Below are positions 1-14,232 of a stretch of 64,000 nt of DNA, in pieces; the stretch's first letter is position 1, and each line of letters starts with the position of its first letter. Under the pieces are notes generated by a model. It was given only the letters and a program-made list of their open reading frames with translations, was not told where the DNA came from and did not search any database. The translations under genes and the position numbers were made by a program. Source of the DNA: Microthyrium microscopicum (lineage: Eukaryota; Ascomycota; Dothideomycetes; Microthyriales; Microthyriaceae); assembly GCA_010405405.1 (NCBI GenBank), contig MU004236.1, forward strand, positions 260,576-324,575, given 5' to 3'.

Positions 1-1009
1 CCTAAAGGTAAGTTATATTCTATTATTTTATTAATTAATATCTAATAAATAATAGACGTCCTAAAAGCCCTATTTTTAGGCCCTAAGAACTAACTATTTA
101 GAAAGCTCTTCGTATACTTATTAAAAAGTATTTAGACTAAAAAGCTACTAAAAAAGAAGCTATAAAAGCTAAAAAAGTAGCTTTTAGAGCTAAATTATAA
201 TAAAAGCACTTAGCTAAAGTAGCAAACGATTAGGCTATTAAAAAAGCTAAAATAGTAGCTAACGCTATTAAGTATATAGCTTATATTATAAGTTACTAAT
301 TATTATTAATTTTAATACTTTAGCTAATTTTTTTTAGGTAGAAAGATAGGCTCTAGTAAAGCTTAAACTAGTAGCTTTTAAAATAGCTCTAGATAGTTAT
401 ATTTCTAAATTAGGAAATACTTCTTATCTTAGCGCTAGTTTTATTACTACCGCTAATACTAAAGATAAAGTAGACTTTAAATAGAAAGATTTAGATATTA
501 TAGATTAGTAGTTCTTATTTTTAGTTCTTATTTTTACGTCTATACTTATTTAGTTTTTCTTTTATACTAGAAAACTAACGAAAATTAGCCTAGAAAATAT
601 AGTATTTTTTTCTTATTATAACGTATATTTTTTTATATCTTATTCTTTAGTTATAATTATAATAACTATTAAAGTATAATATTATTCTAAGAATTTATAT
701 TATTAAAATTAAATTTAGATAAGAGAAACTAAATACGCTATTTTATATAGCCTAGTGTTTTCTATAGTATACTAAGTTTATTAAATTAAAATTCTAAGTA
801 TTTACTAGTATTAATAAATAATTAAAAATATAGATTTTTATATTAAATATTTATAATAGTTATAACTATTATTTATACTAAATATAACTACTTATATATA
901 GAACTAGCTATACTAAAGTACATTATATCTTTATAACCTCTTTACTACTACTATAAAATAATATATAGTTACTTTTAAGTAATAAACATTATAAAAAGAT
1001 ATATAACTA
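1..1009. other. Unassigned RIP-eroded sequence left of Gypsy-1
   Basis: This is the sequence into which Gypsy-1 inserted; it continues beyond the window. On the + strand at about 140-290 one frame reads as a Lys/Ala-rich, probably helical stretch, somewhat like the C-terminal tails of Fot1/Pogo-type DDE transposases. That resemblance is weak, and no catalytic motif or terminal repeat is visible, so the family is not assigned. Confidence 0.35.
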
Positions 1010-1014
1010 CTATA

Positions 1015-1236
1015 TGTAAGGAGCTATTAGGCACGATTAGGCAAGCAGAATATAGCTAGTATTATAGGATCTACGTATAAAGAGAGGAGATCTAGAGATA
1101 GAGCTACGGATATAAAGATATAGGGTCTAAAGGATCCTTAAACATACTAACCCTAAATAGGATAAAGAGATCTTATCTATAGGATTAGATCTTTAGATCT
1201 AATACTAAAATACTAAACTTATAAAGATTCCTTATA
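1015..1236 (-). repeat. 3' LTR of Gypsy-1
   Basis: This 222-bp repeat matches 23366-23587 along its whole length. On the + strand it starts TGTAAGGAG and its far end is a RIP-altered form of the terminus TCCTTACA kept in the partner, giving an 8-bp inverted repeat at the LTR ends. The duplication ctata abuts it on the left. The Gypsy-3 LTR is the same family in opposite orientation. Confidence 0.88.
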
Positions 1237-1288
1237 TAACTTCCCCCTTCTAAAATAGACCTTTTAGGCTATTCTAATCTATTTTATT

Positions 1289-1332
1289 CTAGGCTAGGCT
1301 AGGCTAGTCTAGTCTAGTCTAATCTAGTCTAT
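1289..1332. repeat. CTAGG/CTAGT pentamer tract inside the Gypsy-1 3' LTR
   Basis: A degenerate tandem array of the 5-bp units CTAGG then CTAGT/CTAAT lies about 52 bp from the 3' LTR. The same array, at nearly the same distance, occurs in Gypsy-2 (6751-6796) and Gypsy-3 (48401-48442), so it belongs to the elements and is not a chance microsatellite. Confidence 0.75.
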
Positions 1333-4300
1333 ATAAATACTAAACTCCTTTATATATATTACTACTAAGAGATATATAATATATTATCTACTAACCCTAG
1401 CAACTATTAAAATTTATTAATAAAGGTAAGGATGTCTATTTAAGATAGTCTATAGTGTCTAATAGTCTTAATAGTAGCGTTATTAAAATAAACTAAAAAT
1501 AAGAAGTATAAAACTATAAAAATAAAATACTTTTATGCTATATAATCCTAATCTATAAGTAAATTATTAATATTATAATCTTCTTCTTAGTTAAGCTTTA
1601 ATAGCTTCTAAGAGAGATATAGACTTAGTTTATTAAGATATAAATAATAAAACTCTAAGATAGTATTAGATACGTTAAGTACGTTTTACTATAGTTACTA
1701 ACTCTTATTATAATAACTATTCTACTTAATCCTATATTTTAAGACCTTACCTTTACTATAGCCTTCCTATTTACTATTAGTAATAGCGTCTATAAGCTAT
1801 TTCTCTTTTTTGCCTTTAATTTTACTAATAATAGCTAGTAAAGAGTTAACTTTCTTAAGAAGCTTAGCCTTATCGTTAATAGGATATAATAACTAAGCAT
1901 AAAATACTAAATATATTTTTATTAACTTAGGTAGGTCTAATTTATAAGTAATACTATTAATTTTATGAAAGACTTTAAATAGTTCTATACTTTTATTATC
2001 TAGCGTTTTTAAAGGACGTATTATATTATAGTTATAAACATTAAGACGAACCTAATCTCCTAAATAAAGATTAAGCGCTAAATGCTAATACTTATTAGTA
2101 TAGAGCTTTTATTATAACTATACCTATACTAATTATTTCTTTAAGAATTAGTATAACTTCTCTCTACTATCCTAGATATAGTCTACTAAGGTAACTTTCT
2201 TATAAGTTATTATAGATTTGTATAAAGCCTTAAGTAGTAGATAATAAGCTAATTTTAATCCTAATTTTAGTAGGAAACTATTTTAGGCCTTAAATAGTAT
2301 AAAGCCTATAGTAGCGCTTATTACTAAGTTAACTATAAACTTAGTAAAGAGTAATAATAAGGCTTAATTATCTTAGTCCTAGTTAATAAATAAGTATAGG
2401 TACTATTTAAGTATAGTAATTAATATTTCTATAATTCTATCTATTTTAGGATACTAAGCTATACTTAGCTTTAGAGTAATACTAATATATTTATAAAGGT
2501 AGCCCTAAAATACTAATATAAACTAGGTCTCTCTATCTAATAAGATAGAATTTAGCTAACTATAAAGCTTCTAGATATAGTTAATAAACGCTATAACTAT
2601 TATTTTAATTAATAGGTTAAGGAGGGTAATAAATCTCTAAGACTATATAAAGCGATTAACTATAACTATAATATAGTAATAAATAATTCCTTAGTATATA
2701 TATTTTAGTAAGGAGATAGTAAAGTTAATAGAAATATCTAACTAAGTATAATCTAGTAGCAAGAAGGATCTTAATAAACTTTACTTTTTTTAACGTATAG
2801 GTTTAGTAAAGATATAGTAATAGCTCTTAATAAAAGTCTTTACTAACTCTAATATATATAGCTATTAATAGTCTTACTATAAATAGTAATATATTATTAT
2901 AACTCCTCTATATCTTATAACCTTATATTAATAAGCCTACTTTATAGCTTTATAGCGTAAGTAGGTAGTAAAAATAAAGAGCTTTTACTAGTAAAGTACT
3001 ATACTATCTAGTATAGCTTTATAATTTATTAACTTAATATACTCTTAGTTAAGGATATTAAAAAGTAGGAAGTAGTCTTTTTATACTTTAGCTATCTAAA
3101 TTATAATTAATAGTTTATTAACCTTGCTTACTTTTATTACTTCTTTTAAGAACTATTCTAGGGCAAAGTCTAGGAATTCTTTATTAACTAGTAAAGAATT
3201 ATCTAAACTAGCTAGAGCCTTATTCTAAAGGCTTTTCGTAATAAGTTCTAAATATAACTCTTCTATTATAGTAGTATCTAACTTATCTACTATAATTATA
3301 GCTACTTATAAAAGGAATAAGGTAATAGAGTTAATAAGAATTATAGTAAGTTTAACTACTTTTTTTATACTAAACTAGTAAAGAAATAAAAGTAGTTAAT
3401 ATTGCTAAGTAATCTATAGATTATTATTACTTTAAGAAAGATCTTAAGAATATCTTATAAGAGCGTTAGCTTTACTATTAGCTATTCTTAGATGATATTT
3501 AATAAGAAAGTAGAACTATAATAGGAATTTAGCTTATTATATTTAATAGTAAGTAAGCTTCTTTATTTTTATAAATATCTAAAGGTTTTAATAATCTAAG
3601 AAGACCTTAATAACGTCTTCTATACTAAAGAGTTTAGGTTCCTATTCTTTAAAAGCTTAGATAATAGCTAATAGTTCTTTATTATAAATATTATAATTAT
3701 ATTTTATAAGTATTATCTTTTTAGATAGGAACGTAATAAGTTTAAGATTTTTATTAGCGTCCTTTTATAATAACACTACTATATATACCTAATCTAAGGC
3801 ATCTATTTCTATCTAAGTTTCCTTATTATAATTAAAGTAAATAAGAATAGAGGTAGAAGTAAAAGCTTCTTTAAGAGCTTTAAACGCTCTTTTTTTTAGC
3901 CCTTCTAAATCCTATAGAAAGACTATAATAGCGTCTTTTCTTATAAGATTAGTTAATAGCGTTACTATAGCTAAGTAACTAAATATAAAGTAATAATAGA
4001 AATTAGTAAATCTAAGGAACGCCTAAATATTTTTTAAGTACGCTAATTATTCTTATTCTAATATTACTTAAACCTTAGTAGAATCTATTTTAATATCCTT
4101 AGTAGTAATAATTAGACTAAGATATTTAACTTCCTAGACGTAGAATTTAGACTTCTTAATATCTAGAAATAAACCTATACGTTTTAATATATTTAAGATA
4201 AGATAAATATATATATTATATTTCTCTAACGTTTTACTAAAGACTAAGATATTATTAAGATAAATAATAACAAAATTATTAAAGAATTATATTAATACGT

Positions 4301-6464
4301 AATTAACGTAAGATTAAAACGTTCCTAGCCTCTCTATAAGACTAAAGAGGAGGACGTTAAATTTAAAGAGGCTATATTAGGTAAGAAAGGCTATTTTATA
4401 CTTATTTCTAGGTTTAATCTAAATTTATTTAAACGCTATAATAACGTTAAATTTTAAGTAGAACTTTATATATATTAAATACGTAAGTATTTTATTAATA
4501 AGAAAAGAAATATTACTATTCTTAATAGTAATTTTATTAAGTTTATAATAATTAATATAAACTCTAATATTTTTATCTAGCTTACTAACGTAAAGTATTA
4601 ATATAGTATATTAAGACTTAGAAGGCCTTATAAACCTACGTGCTAATAATTACTCTATATACTACTTTACTACTAATACCTACTTTAGAGATATTAAGAT
4701 AGAATAACGTTTTAGTATTTTTACGTCTAGAATAAAGTTAATAGCATAATTAAATTTGCCTTAATATAGTGTAAGAGTATTAGCTTATTTTAGGTTAAAA
4801 ACCTTAAAGTATTATTAGAACTTCTCTAGAATAAGCTTTAGTATTTTCTCTTATAATATATATAGGCTATTCTACTTATTTTGCTATTTAATATAATTCT
4901 CTTTAGAGATAGCGTAAGTAGAGAAATTTATTGCTTCTTTATTATTATTATCCTTATCTATTATTCTATTATCTTTTATTTTTTTAAAATCTTTTAGCTA
5001 AAAGGCGTTAATAATAGCGTCTTTATGCTTTAAAAGCTTCTTAAATACTATAGTAAATATAAACGTAATATCTATATCGTTAAGAAGAGGAAGGTTAATT
5101 ATACGTCCTTTTAGATCTATAAATATTAAGTAACGTAATATAATATAATTAGTAATATATTATATACTACTAAAGGTTAAGATTCTTAATCCCTTATAAA
5201 GATTAACTTTATATTAATCTATTTAAAGCGTTTCTAATATTAAGTCGTATAAGGTAACTTTTATAACGAAATAACTAAGCTATTTAACGTAGTAGCTAAT
5301 ATAGATATTAATAAAGGTAGCCTTATTAACTATAGAAATAGACTTACTATTAGTAAGCTTAATAATTTAAGGTTAAGTAAGGTTAAATATTAGTATACTA
5401 TATTATCTTAGGTAGTAAGGATTAATAATACCTATAGCGCTACTACTTATATTAATTAGGATACCTATATTAGAATATATTTTACTATATAGGACGTAAA
5501 CTTGCTTTACTATAGTTTACTAGGAAGCATTATCGTACTAAAAGATTAATTTCTTAGAATTATTCTATAAAACTATTATTATTAGGTTCATCTCATTAAG
5601 ACTATTACAATAGTATAACTTTTAACTAGACGTAAGTAATAGCTAGCGCTATAGAGATAGATAAAGATTCATAGTAGATAGCTATTATTACTATAGAGGC
5701 CACCTATATCGAAAATAAGGTAATATAGAAATAAAAAGACAACCTAAAACTACTACTTATAGGAGCATAGAGAGGAATTAAAGTACTATTAGAAGGACTT
5801 ATATTTAAAGAAGGAGATTTAATACGACTATTTCTTAACTAGCTAATAGCTAATTTTATATAATACTATACGTCCTTTATTATAATATAAGACTACGTTA
5901 AATAACTAGTATTCTACTTAGCTCTAACTATAAATAGGGCCCCTTTGTTAACGCGCTTTAAGACGCGTCTTAACTAAAAACTTAATATAATTATAAAGTA
6001 GATTACTAAGATTAAAATAACTCTTAACTCCTAAGCAAAGGTTATAAAAGGACCTAACCTACTAATCTCTAACCAAAGGGCCCTCTTTATAAGCTTAATA
6101 GTCTAAATTAATATTATAAAAGTAGTTAAAAATATATTAGAAGAAGATAAATAGGATAGAGTAAAGCTATTTAAAAAGATTAAGAAAACTATCCTATAGG
6201 TAATAGCTATTAGGCTACTACTTAGTAAGAACGTTAATATTATAGTTAATATATAATTAGATAAGGACTATATCTAAAATAGGCTACGCTAGATAGGCTT
6301 AAATAAAGTCTAGGTCCTATAATAAGACTATTTAATAAAGATCCTAGGGGCTCTACTTAAACTAGATATAGCTTATAATAAGAATATAGATAATAGTAAA
6401 CTAATTAAAGAACTAGTTAATAGAAATAAGATAAAGTTTAAACGCCTAAAGATAAGAGTAGTCT

Positions 6465-6692
6465 TGTGAGGATCCAACGGGCACGTAATTAAGCAAAGGG
6501 TAGATAATATTTAACGATTTAGCGTATAAAGGGAGAGAGAGAGGTAGAGTAGAATCTACGCTAAGGGAAGAAGAGAGTAATGCTTAGTAAATCCTTAGAG
6601 ATGCTAGCCCTAATTAGGACTAGCGCTGTTAAATCTTTGTAAAGATCTAGCTTAATACTAAAGCTATTATGCTTTAGCGAGGAATCCTTATA
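6465..6692 (-). repeat. 3' LTR of Gypsy-2
   Basis: This 228-bp repeat is equal in length to the copy at 14005-14232. It begins TGTGAGGATCC on the + strand. The two copies differ at roughly two dozen places, all of them C/T or G/A, as RIP produces. It is distinct from the Gypsy-1/3 LTR but shares a similar terminal palindrome. Confidence 0.88.
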
Positions 6693-6750
6693 TTACTCTC
6701 TCCTTTAAAACTAGCGCTCTAAGCTACGTTCTAACCTATGCTATCTTATT

Positions 6751-6796
6751 CTAGGCTAGGCTAGGCTAGTCTAGTCTAGTCTAGTCTAATCTAATC
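6751..6796. repeat. CTAGG/CTAGT pentamer tract inside the Gypsy-2 3' LTR
   Basis: The array matches those in Gypsy-1 and Gypsy-3 and lies about 58 bp inside the 3' LTR, beyond the purine tract. Its presence in two LTR families suggests common descent of their 3' non-coding ends. Confidence 0.75.
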
Positions 6797-9700
6797 TACT
6801 TTATATCTAATAAAGTGCTATCTATGCTCTTTCGCTATTTTACTATCTTCTAGCCTATTAAGGCAACTATCTAGGCATTAACGAACCTAGATATCCTTAG
6901 AATACTCTAGTTTATGGCGCTAATGAGGCGCTAATAGTAGCGTACTATAAATAAATAAATACTTTTATTCCTTTAACTAGTCGTCTAATAAACTATTACT
7001 ATTATAGTTAGTAGAGTTAGATATGTTAGGTCTAATAATGGGTGGTGATTACTTAGGGTTAGGGCTAGGCTTCGTGGGATTACGTTTATAGAAGTTATAG
7101 ATTAAGTCTGCTACGTTCTTAAGGTCTTTCTATAGCTGCTATAAAGGCGTATTATAACTTGTCTATTTTATAAGGTATTCTAACTTCTTATAAGTACTCT
7201 TTTTATAGTAGCTATTAAGGATCTTATTAACTTACTATTCTTTTTCTTCTAGTGCTTTACTTACTACTACTAGTAGAGGGTTATGCTAACGTAGAAGCTC
7301 TATATCGTCTATAATAGTATATAGTAACTAAACGTGAAATATAAAGTGTATCTTTATATACTTTAGTAGGTTAAGTTTAAATATAATAGCGTTAAGCTTC
7401 TTTAGGATGCGGAAAGGCCCTACGCTTTTACTATTAAGGGTTTTAGACGCGTATATTATATAGTAGTTTTAAATATCTAGACGTACCTAGTTTTTAAGTT
7501 AAAGATCTAGTACTATACGTTAGTGCTTATTAGCTTATTTAGCTTATTATGCTTATGCCTACGTTAGCTATTCTATAAGATAATTATATATATCTTTATA
7601 GCTTTCCTATATCTTGTTAGTATCTTTCTATTCTTATTAAGCTAAAGAGGAGGAGTATTAGTATAGTGCTAGTGCTTAGTAAGCTAATTTAAGTCTAGAT
7701 TTAGGGAGGAAGCTATATTAGATCTTAAAGGGAGTAAAGCTTATTATTATACTAATAGTAAAGTTAATAGTAAATTCTATGAATAGTAGTAACTAGACCT
7801 AATTATTTTAATTTTAGTTAATAAAAGCGTGAAGATATTGCTTAAGTACTAATATTAAGATCTCTATAATCCTATTAGTTTATAGGTGTTATATAGTGCT
7901 TAGCTATAGTACTGTGCCTACTTAATTATATAATCGTTTTTAAAACGCTAAAGTAAACTGTGACCCTCTATCTAATAGGATTGTTTTTAGCTACCTAGTT
8001 AATTTCTAGACTTAATCTATAAATATAAGAACTATTATTTCTACGAAGAGGTTAGATAGAAGGATAAAGCGTTATTAGTAGGTATATTAGTTTATAATAA
8101 CTATAACGTAATAAAAAGTAATACCTAAATAGGTATACTAAGGTAAAGAGATAATAAAGTTAATTAAGATATCTAATTATGCTCATTCTAGTAAAGGGAA
8201 GGCCTAAAGAAGTTCTTGCTTTTTCTAGCGAATTAGTTTAGTAAAGATATATTTATATTCTAAAACGTACTTCTTTATATCCTATAATATATGTAGCTAC
8301 TAGTAATCTTGCTAGAGCTAGTAATAAGTAGTTACTAAGCTTCTATAACCTATAACTTTATAGCGATAGGTATATATTATAGTGTGATAACGAAGTCTAC
8401 CTTTAAGTATTAAAATATATTGGTAATAAAGGACTAGATCCTTCGCTAAGATTATATAGTTACTAAGCTTAATATCCTAACGTTCTAAGATACTAAAAGA
8501 AAGATATAATAATCCTTCTTACTTAGCATAGTGAATAGTATTTAGTAATGTATTATCTTTACCTACTTTTATTATCTCTATTAGAAACTAATTAACGTTA
8601 AAATCTAGGGATTTATTAAGCTCTAAGAAGTTGCCCTTAGGCGTATTCTTAGGCTAGTCCTTATTACTAAGGTCTACTGTTATAGGGTCTTCTAATAACT
8701 CTTCTACTTTAGTAGGGAAATTTAACTTATTTATAATAATGGTAGTAATCTATATAAGAGATAACGTAATAAGTTTAACTAGTAGGCGTGCTATCTTAAT
8801 TATATACGTAGTATTAAACTAGTAAAGAAAAAGTAGAGAATATACTTAGTGCTAAATACGTAGGTTATTATTGCTTTAAAGAAGATCTTAAGAGCGCTAA
8901 GTTAGTACGTCTACTTTTCTATTAGCTAGTCTAAGACGATATACGATCTTAAAGTAGAACTATAATAGAAATTCCGCCTAGCGTACTTAATGGCGTAATA
9001 GCTTTTTAGTAGTTATAAACGTCTATAGATTTTAATAATTAAAGAATACTTTAATAAGATTATCTATAGAGAATAGCTCTAGTTCCTATTCCTTAAAAGC
9101 GTGTATAATTATAAGAAGCTCTTTATTATAAATATTATAGTTATACTTAGCTAGAAATATCTTCTTAGATAGGAACGCTATAAGATATAGATCTTTATTA
9201 TTATCCTTTTAAGACAATACTCCTATATATACCTAGTCTAATGTATTAGTTTTAAGCTAGGTCTCCTTAGTATAGTTAAAGTGTTTTAAAATAGGTGCTA
9301 TTATAAACGTCTTCTTTAGTTTATTAAATGCCTAGTCCTTAAGACTTCTAACATCCTATAGGAAGATAGTTATAACGTCCTTCTTTATTAAAGCTATAAG
9401 AGGTATAGCAATTTCTAAGTATCCTTATATAAAATAATAATAAAAGTTAGTAAAACTAAGGAAAGCTTAGACGTCTTTTATATATAATAGTTATTTCTAT
9501 TCTAATACTAATTCTATCTTTGCTAGGTCTATCTTAATACCTTCTATAGTAATAATTAGCCTTAGATATTTTACTTCTATAGTAGTAAACTCTGATTTAC
9601 GAATATTAAGATATAAACTAGCTTTCTCTAGCTTATTAAGTACTAAGTATATATGAGTTATGTATTCTTTATATATCTTGCTAAAAATAAGAATATTGTC

Positions 9701-12700
9701 TATATAGACTATAATAAAGTTGTTAAGATACTTTATTAGGACGTAGTTAATGTATGCTTAAAAGGTACTAAGAGCGCTTATTAATCTAAAAGGTATAATA
9801 ATAAACTTATAGAGACTATATCGTATAGAGAAGGCTATTTTATACTTATCCTTAGGTTTAATTCGTATTTACTTGTAGGTTATAATAACGTTGAATTTGC
9901 TATAGTACTATGTATAATATAGCTTTACTAAAGTATTAGGAAGTAGCGGTAGTATGTTCTTATTCTTATAAGAGATTTCGTTAAGACCTTAATAATTAAT
10001 ATAGACTTAAATACCTCCTTTAAGTTTATGTGTATATAATATAGGTACTATAAAGTGTAATTTTAAAGGGCGTATAAAGCTTTTTCTTAGTAAACCTTCT
10101 AGATACTATTTAATAATGATATTCTGTTTTGGGTTTATACTAGTACTACGTTATTTAGGCATAGTAGCGTCTAATATAAGATTAATAGAATAATTAAAAC
10201 CTAGGTAGTAGGGTAGTAATTTGTCTACTTTTTATAAGTTAAAGACTTTAAGATAGTAGTAAAACTCTTCTAAGATTATCTTATAAAGTTCTTCGTAAGT
10301 AAGATAAGGTTGTTTATACTTCTCTTGCTATTTCTTAAAGTTATGCTCTAAGATAGTAAATAAGTTAATTACTACGTTATTTATAAAGAAGATTAGGTCT
10401 AATATTCCTAAGAGATTAAATGGTTCTAGTTCCTTTATTAAAGAGCTCTTTAGTAAAGGGCTATCTAGTGGTTTCTTTTCTTTAGGCTTAGTAAAGTCCT
10501 TAAGATAGAGAACTTCTACTTTCTATCCTTTTTACTTTACTAATATTACTATAATATATATAAATATAACTACTACTTCTTTATCTTTAGGAAGTTTTGT
10601 AACGAAATTATATTAACTATAAGTATTAACTTTAATAAGGCGCCGTATTAAAATATAGTTATAAAGGTAATGATAAGAGTTAAACGTAATAGTCTTCTCT
10701 CTCTCTCTTAAGTATACCTTATAAAGTTAGATCTAAGGGTTACTAAGAATAAGATTATAAGTAGCTACTTCTATAATAAAATAATACATTTGTTTAATAT
10801 AACTCTTAATATATATAGTAACTAGTACGGCTTTATTAATTTTAATAATAGTCTTCTTATTTATAAGCTCTACTAAACGTAGTTAATTAAGCTATATTTT
10901 TAGTATATTATACTATTTAATAAAGTAGGTATAGATAATTCTAAGTGTGCTATTACTAGTATTAATTAGTACGTTATATTTCTTAAAGGCGTTAGCCTCT
11001 AGAATTAATATACTCCTAACTATTATTTATTATAGCCCTATGAAAGGCATATAGTTGACGTTATTTAGTAGTAGCTATCCTAGATTAATTGTTGCTATGG
11101 ATAGTTAAATAATATAATATACTTTTAGTAGTAGATTTAGGTTGGCTTACTAAGCTTCTAGCTCTTAAATCCTATCTTAAATCTAGCCTAACTTACGCTT
11201 CTTTTACTAATTATATGCTTCTTATAGGTTTAGCTCCTCCTTGCGTTAATAAGGTAGAGCGTTTAGTTTAAATGCTTGCGTAAGTACGCGCTAAGCATCT
11301 CTACTTATAAAGCATTTATAATAATAGTAAGCATTACTAAGACTTTTAGTTAGATTTTATTATCTATTAAGTAAGTCTTCTATCTATAGGGAGCATCCTT
11401 TTATCCTAAGGTATAGCCTTTCTTACTATATTTAGGGTACCTATTTTATACTTATAAGGCTAGGAAGATATTATTAAGGTAGCGTAGACATTTGCTATTA
11501 TTCTAACTATTATTATTATAGGCGCCTCTATTCTAATTCCCTAAATTATTAGTTAAGTTATTATTATTAGCGCTACCACTATTAGAGTTATTAGTATTAG
11601 AATTATTATTATTATTTTACTTTAAGAAGTTTAGGTCTTACTCTACGTTGTATAGATATATATAGAGCTCTAAGTAGGTTTTAATGTTGCGTTCTATTAA
11701 AAGGCGAATAAATTATCTTAAGAGAAGTAAGCGTAGTTTAGTAACTTTATTATGATCCTCTAAGTCTATGTCTTTAGTCTTTTCTAAAAAGTGGCCTAAG
11801 AATTCTATTAGGTCTTCTATAGTTTTTATCTTAGCGTCTACTAAATAGAGCTATTACTTCGTAACATTATATCTATTTATTACTTTATTATAAGCATCTA
11901 GGTCCTTCTATATATTATTAATAGTAAGGTAAGGGCTTATAGAGTTATAGCCTAAGCAACGTAATATTAAAGACTATGCTAGATTATTTAGGTTATTATG
12001 AATGAACTAAATCTTCTTCTTATTAGTTAGGTAAAACTAAGTATCTTCTTTTAGAACGTCTAATACCTAATCCTTCTATTAATAGTATTTGCTCTTATCT
12101 TTGCCGTTATACTATTTAATTATATAATAAGGTTAACTAATATATAGAGTAGTATTATTTAAGGGGTTAGACCCTACTTCTAAGAAAGGTAATGCAAAAC
12201 GCGTTTATATTAGGTTAGGTTAAGTAACTATGGGTTAATATAGTATATTACTAAGTAATTTAGCGTCTTCTTTGTCTTCTAGGTATATGAAAGCTAGTAT
12301 ATTATAAAGTTTTATAAAGGTTAGAAGATTTTATATCTACTACTCTATGGTATAAAGATATTAAGTAAGGGATTTATTTTTGGTATTAAGGTTCGTAATA
12401 GTAGTATTCTGAAGTTATATCTACTCGCAATATTTTTAGAGTTATTTTATATAATATGCTAACTTTGCTTTTATAAAAGTAGCGTGGTTTTCTACTACCT
12501 AAATGTTATACTATAGTTAATAATAATTAGAGGTAAGTTTGTAGTAATTAATTATGCTAATCTAAAGTTTTTTAACTTCTAAGAAGAGCTTATCTACTTC
12601 TGTCTTGTAGTTAGCTATAGAGCCTTTTAAGTTATTAACTTTGTTTATAAGATCCTAGATTTCTTTTAAGGATTTAGCTATTTAGATATTACTCTTTTAT

Positions 12701-14004
12701 AGTTTATCGTGATAAAATTAGTAGCGTACTACTATAGCTTAGTTTATGGCTAAGGTAGTATAAAGTTAATTAAATAAGAGCTAAGGATCTTTCTATATAA
12801 CTTCTTACTTTAGCTCTTAAGCGTTGTAAATTAGATAGTAATCTTTAAATACTCTAATAGTAGGATTAGGTTCTTTCTAATAGAATAGTAGTGATGGGTT
12901 TAAGAAACCTTCTAGTATAGCTACTTTTAAATCTTTATATGCTTATATTTAGAGAGGGCTTTAGAAGACTTAAAAGGATATAATATATAAAGCATTATTA
13001 ACTACTAGGTAGTTGTTCTAGAAAGCTAGAGGGACCTCCTTATGGCTATTATTCTTAAGCTATATGTCTTATAACTAGACTAATATAGTAGGATAGATTC
13101 TTTTAAATATTTTTCCTTCCTTTACGCCTTGCACATCCTTACGGAAAGCTAAAGGTGTTACTAGAGCGACTAGCACTAAGGGCGTAGTAAACGCTATAGT
13201 TTTAATTAGTTATAGGAGTTTACTATTAGGCGCGCGCTAAGCAAGTAGCAGGATTAGCTTTTAGTTTACTTAACTATAAGTAGATAGATTAGAGAGTAAG
13301 AGGTTATTATCTTTATTAGAATTAATATAAGATAGCTAGCGCTTACTCTTTTCTTATTAAGAGGTCTAAATAATAGCTTACGTAGAGTCCTACGTATTTA
13401 TTACTACTTTCTTTATAAATAAGCCTTTAGGATCTTAATCTTAATAGTAGCTAATAACTAACGTATAGTGGCTCTAAGAAGGGCTTAGAACTGTTTTGTT
13501 TTAGCATTAAGGAGATATGAACTATAATTAAGAGCAAGTAGTTATATTAAGGCCTAGAGGCGCTAAGAAAGGAAACTCTTTAAGAGGGTCTATGGTTTTA
13601 TTAATAGGTAGTTACGTAAGGGTAATAACGAATAATAATAATTAGATAATTTCTTAATTACTAGGGATAGATAAATTAATAGATTAAGGGTAATTAGAAT
13701 ATAGGTTAGTAGTATAGAAAAGCGAAAGAGTGAAGGTTCTACATAGCTAAGTAAAGAGGTTCTAAGAGCTTAGACTACTGTAAGATCTAGGTATTTATGT
13801 TAAATACCTTATAAAGATAATTAATTAGTATTTTAGAAGGTAGTAAAGATATGCTACCTAACTATATTAAGGAGTCTATAAGTAAGAACGCGCATAAGCT
13901 ATCTCTTAAGTATAGGTCCTAAAATTTAGGAGCGCTAATCCCTAAGGATAAATATGCAAATAATTTTAAAATTAATTTTTTAGTTTAATAAGTATACTAG
14001 ATTA

Positions 14005-14232
14005 TATAAGGATCTAATAGGTATGTAATTAAGTAAAGGGTAGATAATATTTAATGATCTAGCGTATGAAGGGAGAGAGAGAGGTAGAGTAGAATCTATA
14101 CTAAGAGAAGAAGAGGGTGATGCTTGGTAAATCCTTAGAGATACTAGCCCTAATTGGGACTAGCGCCGCCAGATCTTTGTAAAGATCTAGCTTAATACTA
14201 AAGCTATTATGCTTTAGCGAGGAATTCTTATA
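14005..14232 (-). repeat. 5' LTR of Gypsy-2
   Basis: This is the partner of 6465-6692, 228 bp long and followed directly by the duplication agtct at 14233-14237. LINE sequence resumes at 14238. Confidence 0.88.

Larger units (their letters stand above)
6465..14232 (-). mobile_element. Gypsy-2: full-length Ty3/Gypsy chromovirus fossil inside the LINE
   Basis: This 7,768-bp element on the minus strand has two 228-bp LTRs (6465-6692, 14005-14232) and a perfect 5-bp duplication, agtct, at 6460-6464 and 14233-14237. A purine tract (minus sense) adjoins the 3' LTR at about 6693-6710. Going down the minus strand, I place gag at about 13.3-11.3 kb, protease near 10,950, the reverse transcriptase catalytic block at 9,680-9,735, integrase at about 8.3-7.4 kb and a chromodomain-like region at 7,100-7,240. 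It is structurally complete but broken many times. Nesting makes it the youngest element of this block. RIP has removed CA from the + strand while leaving much TG, unlike its neighbours. Confidence 0.88.
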
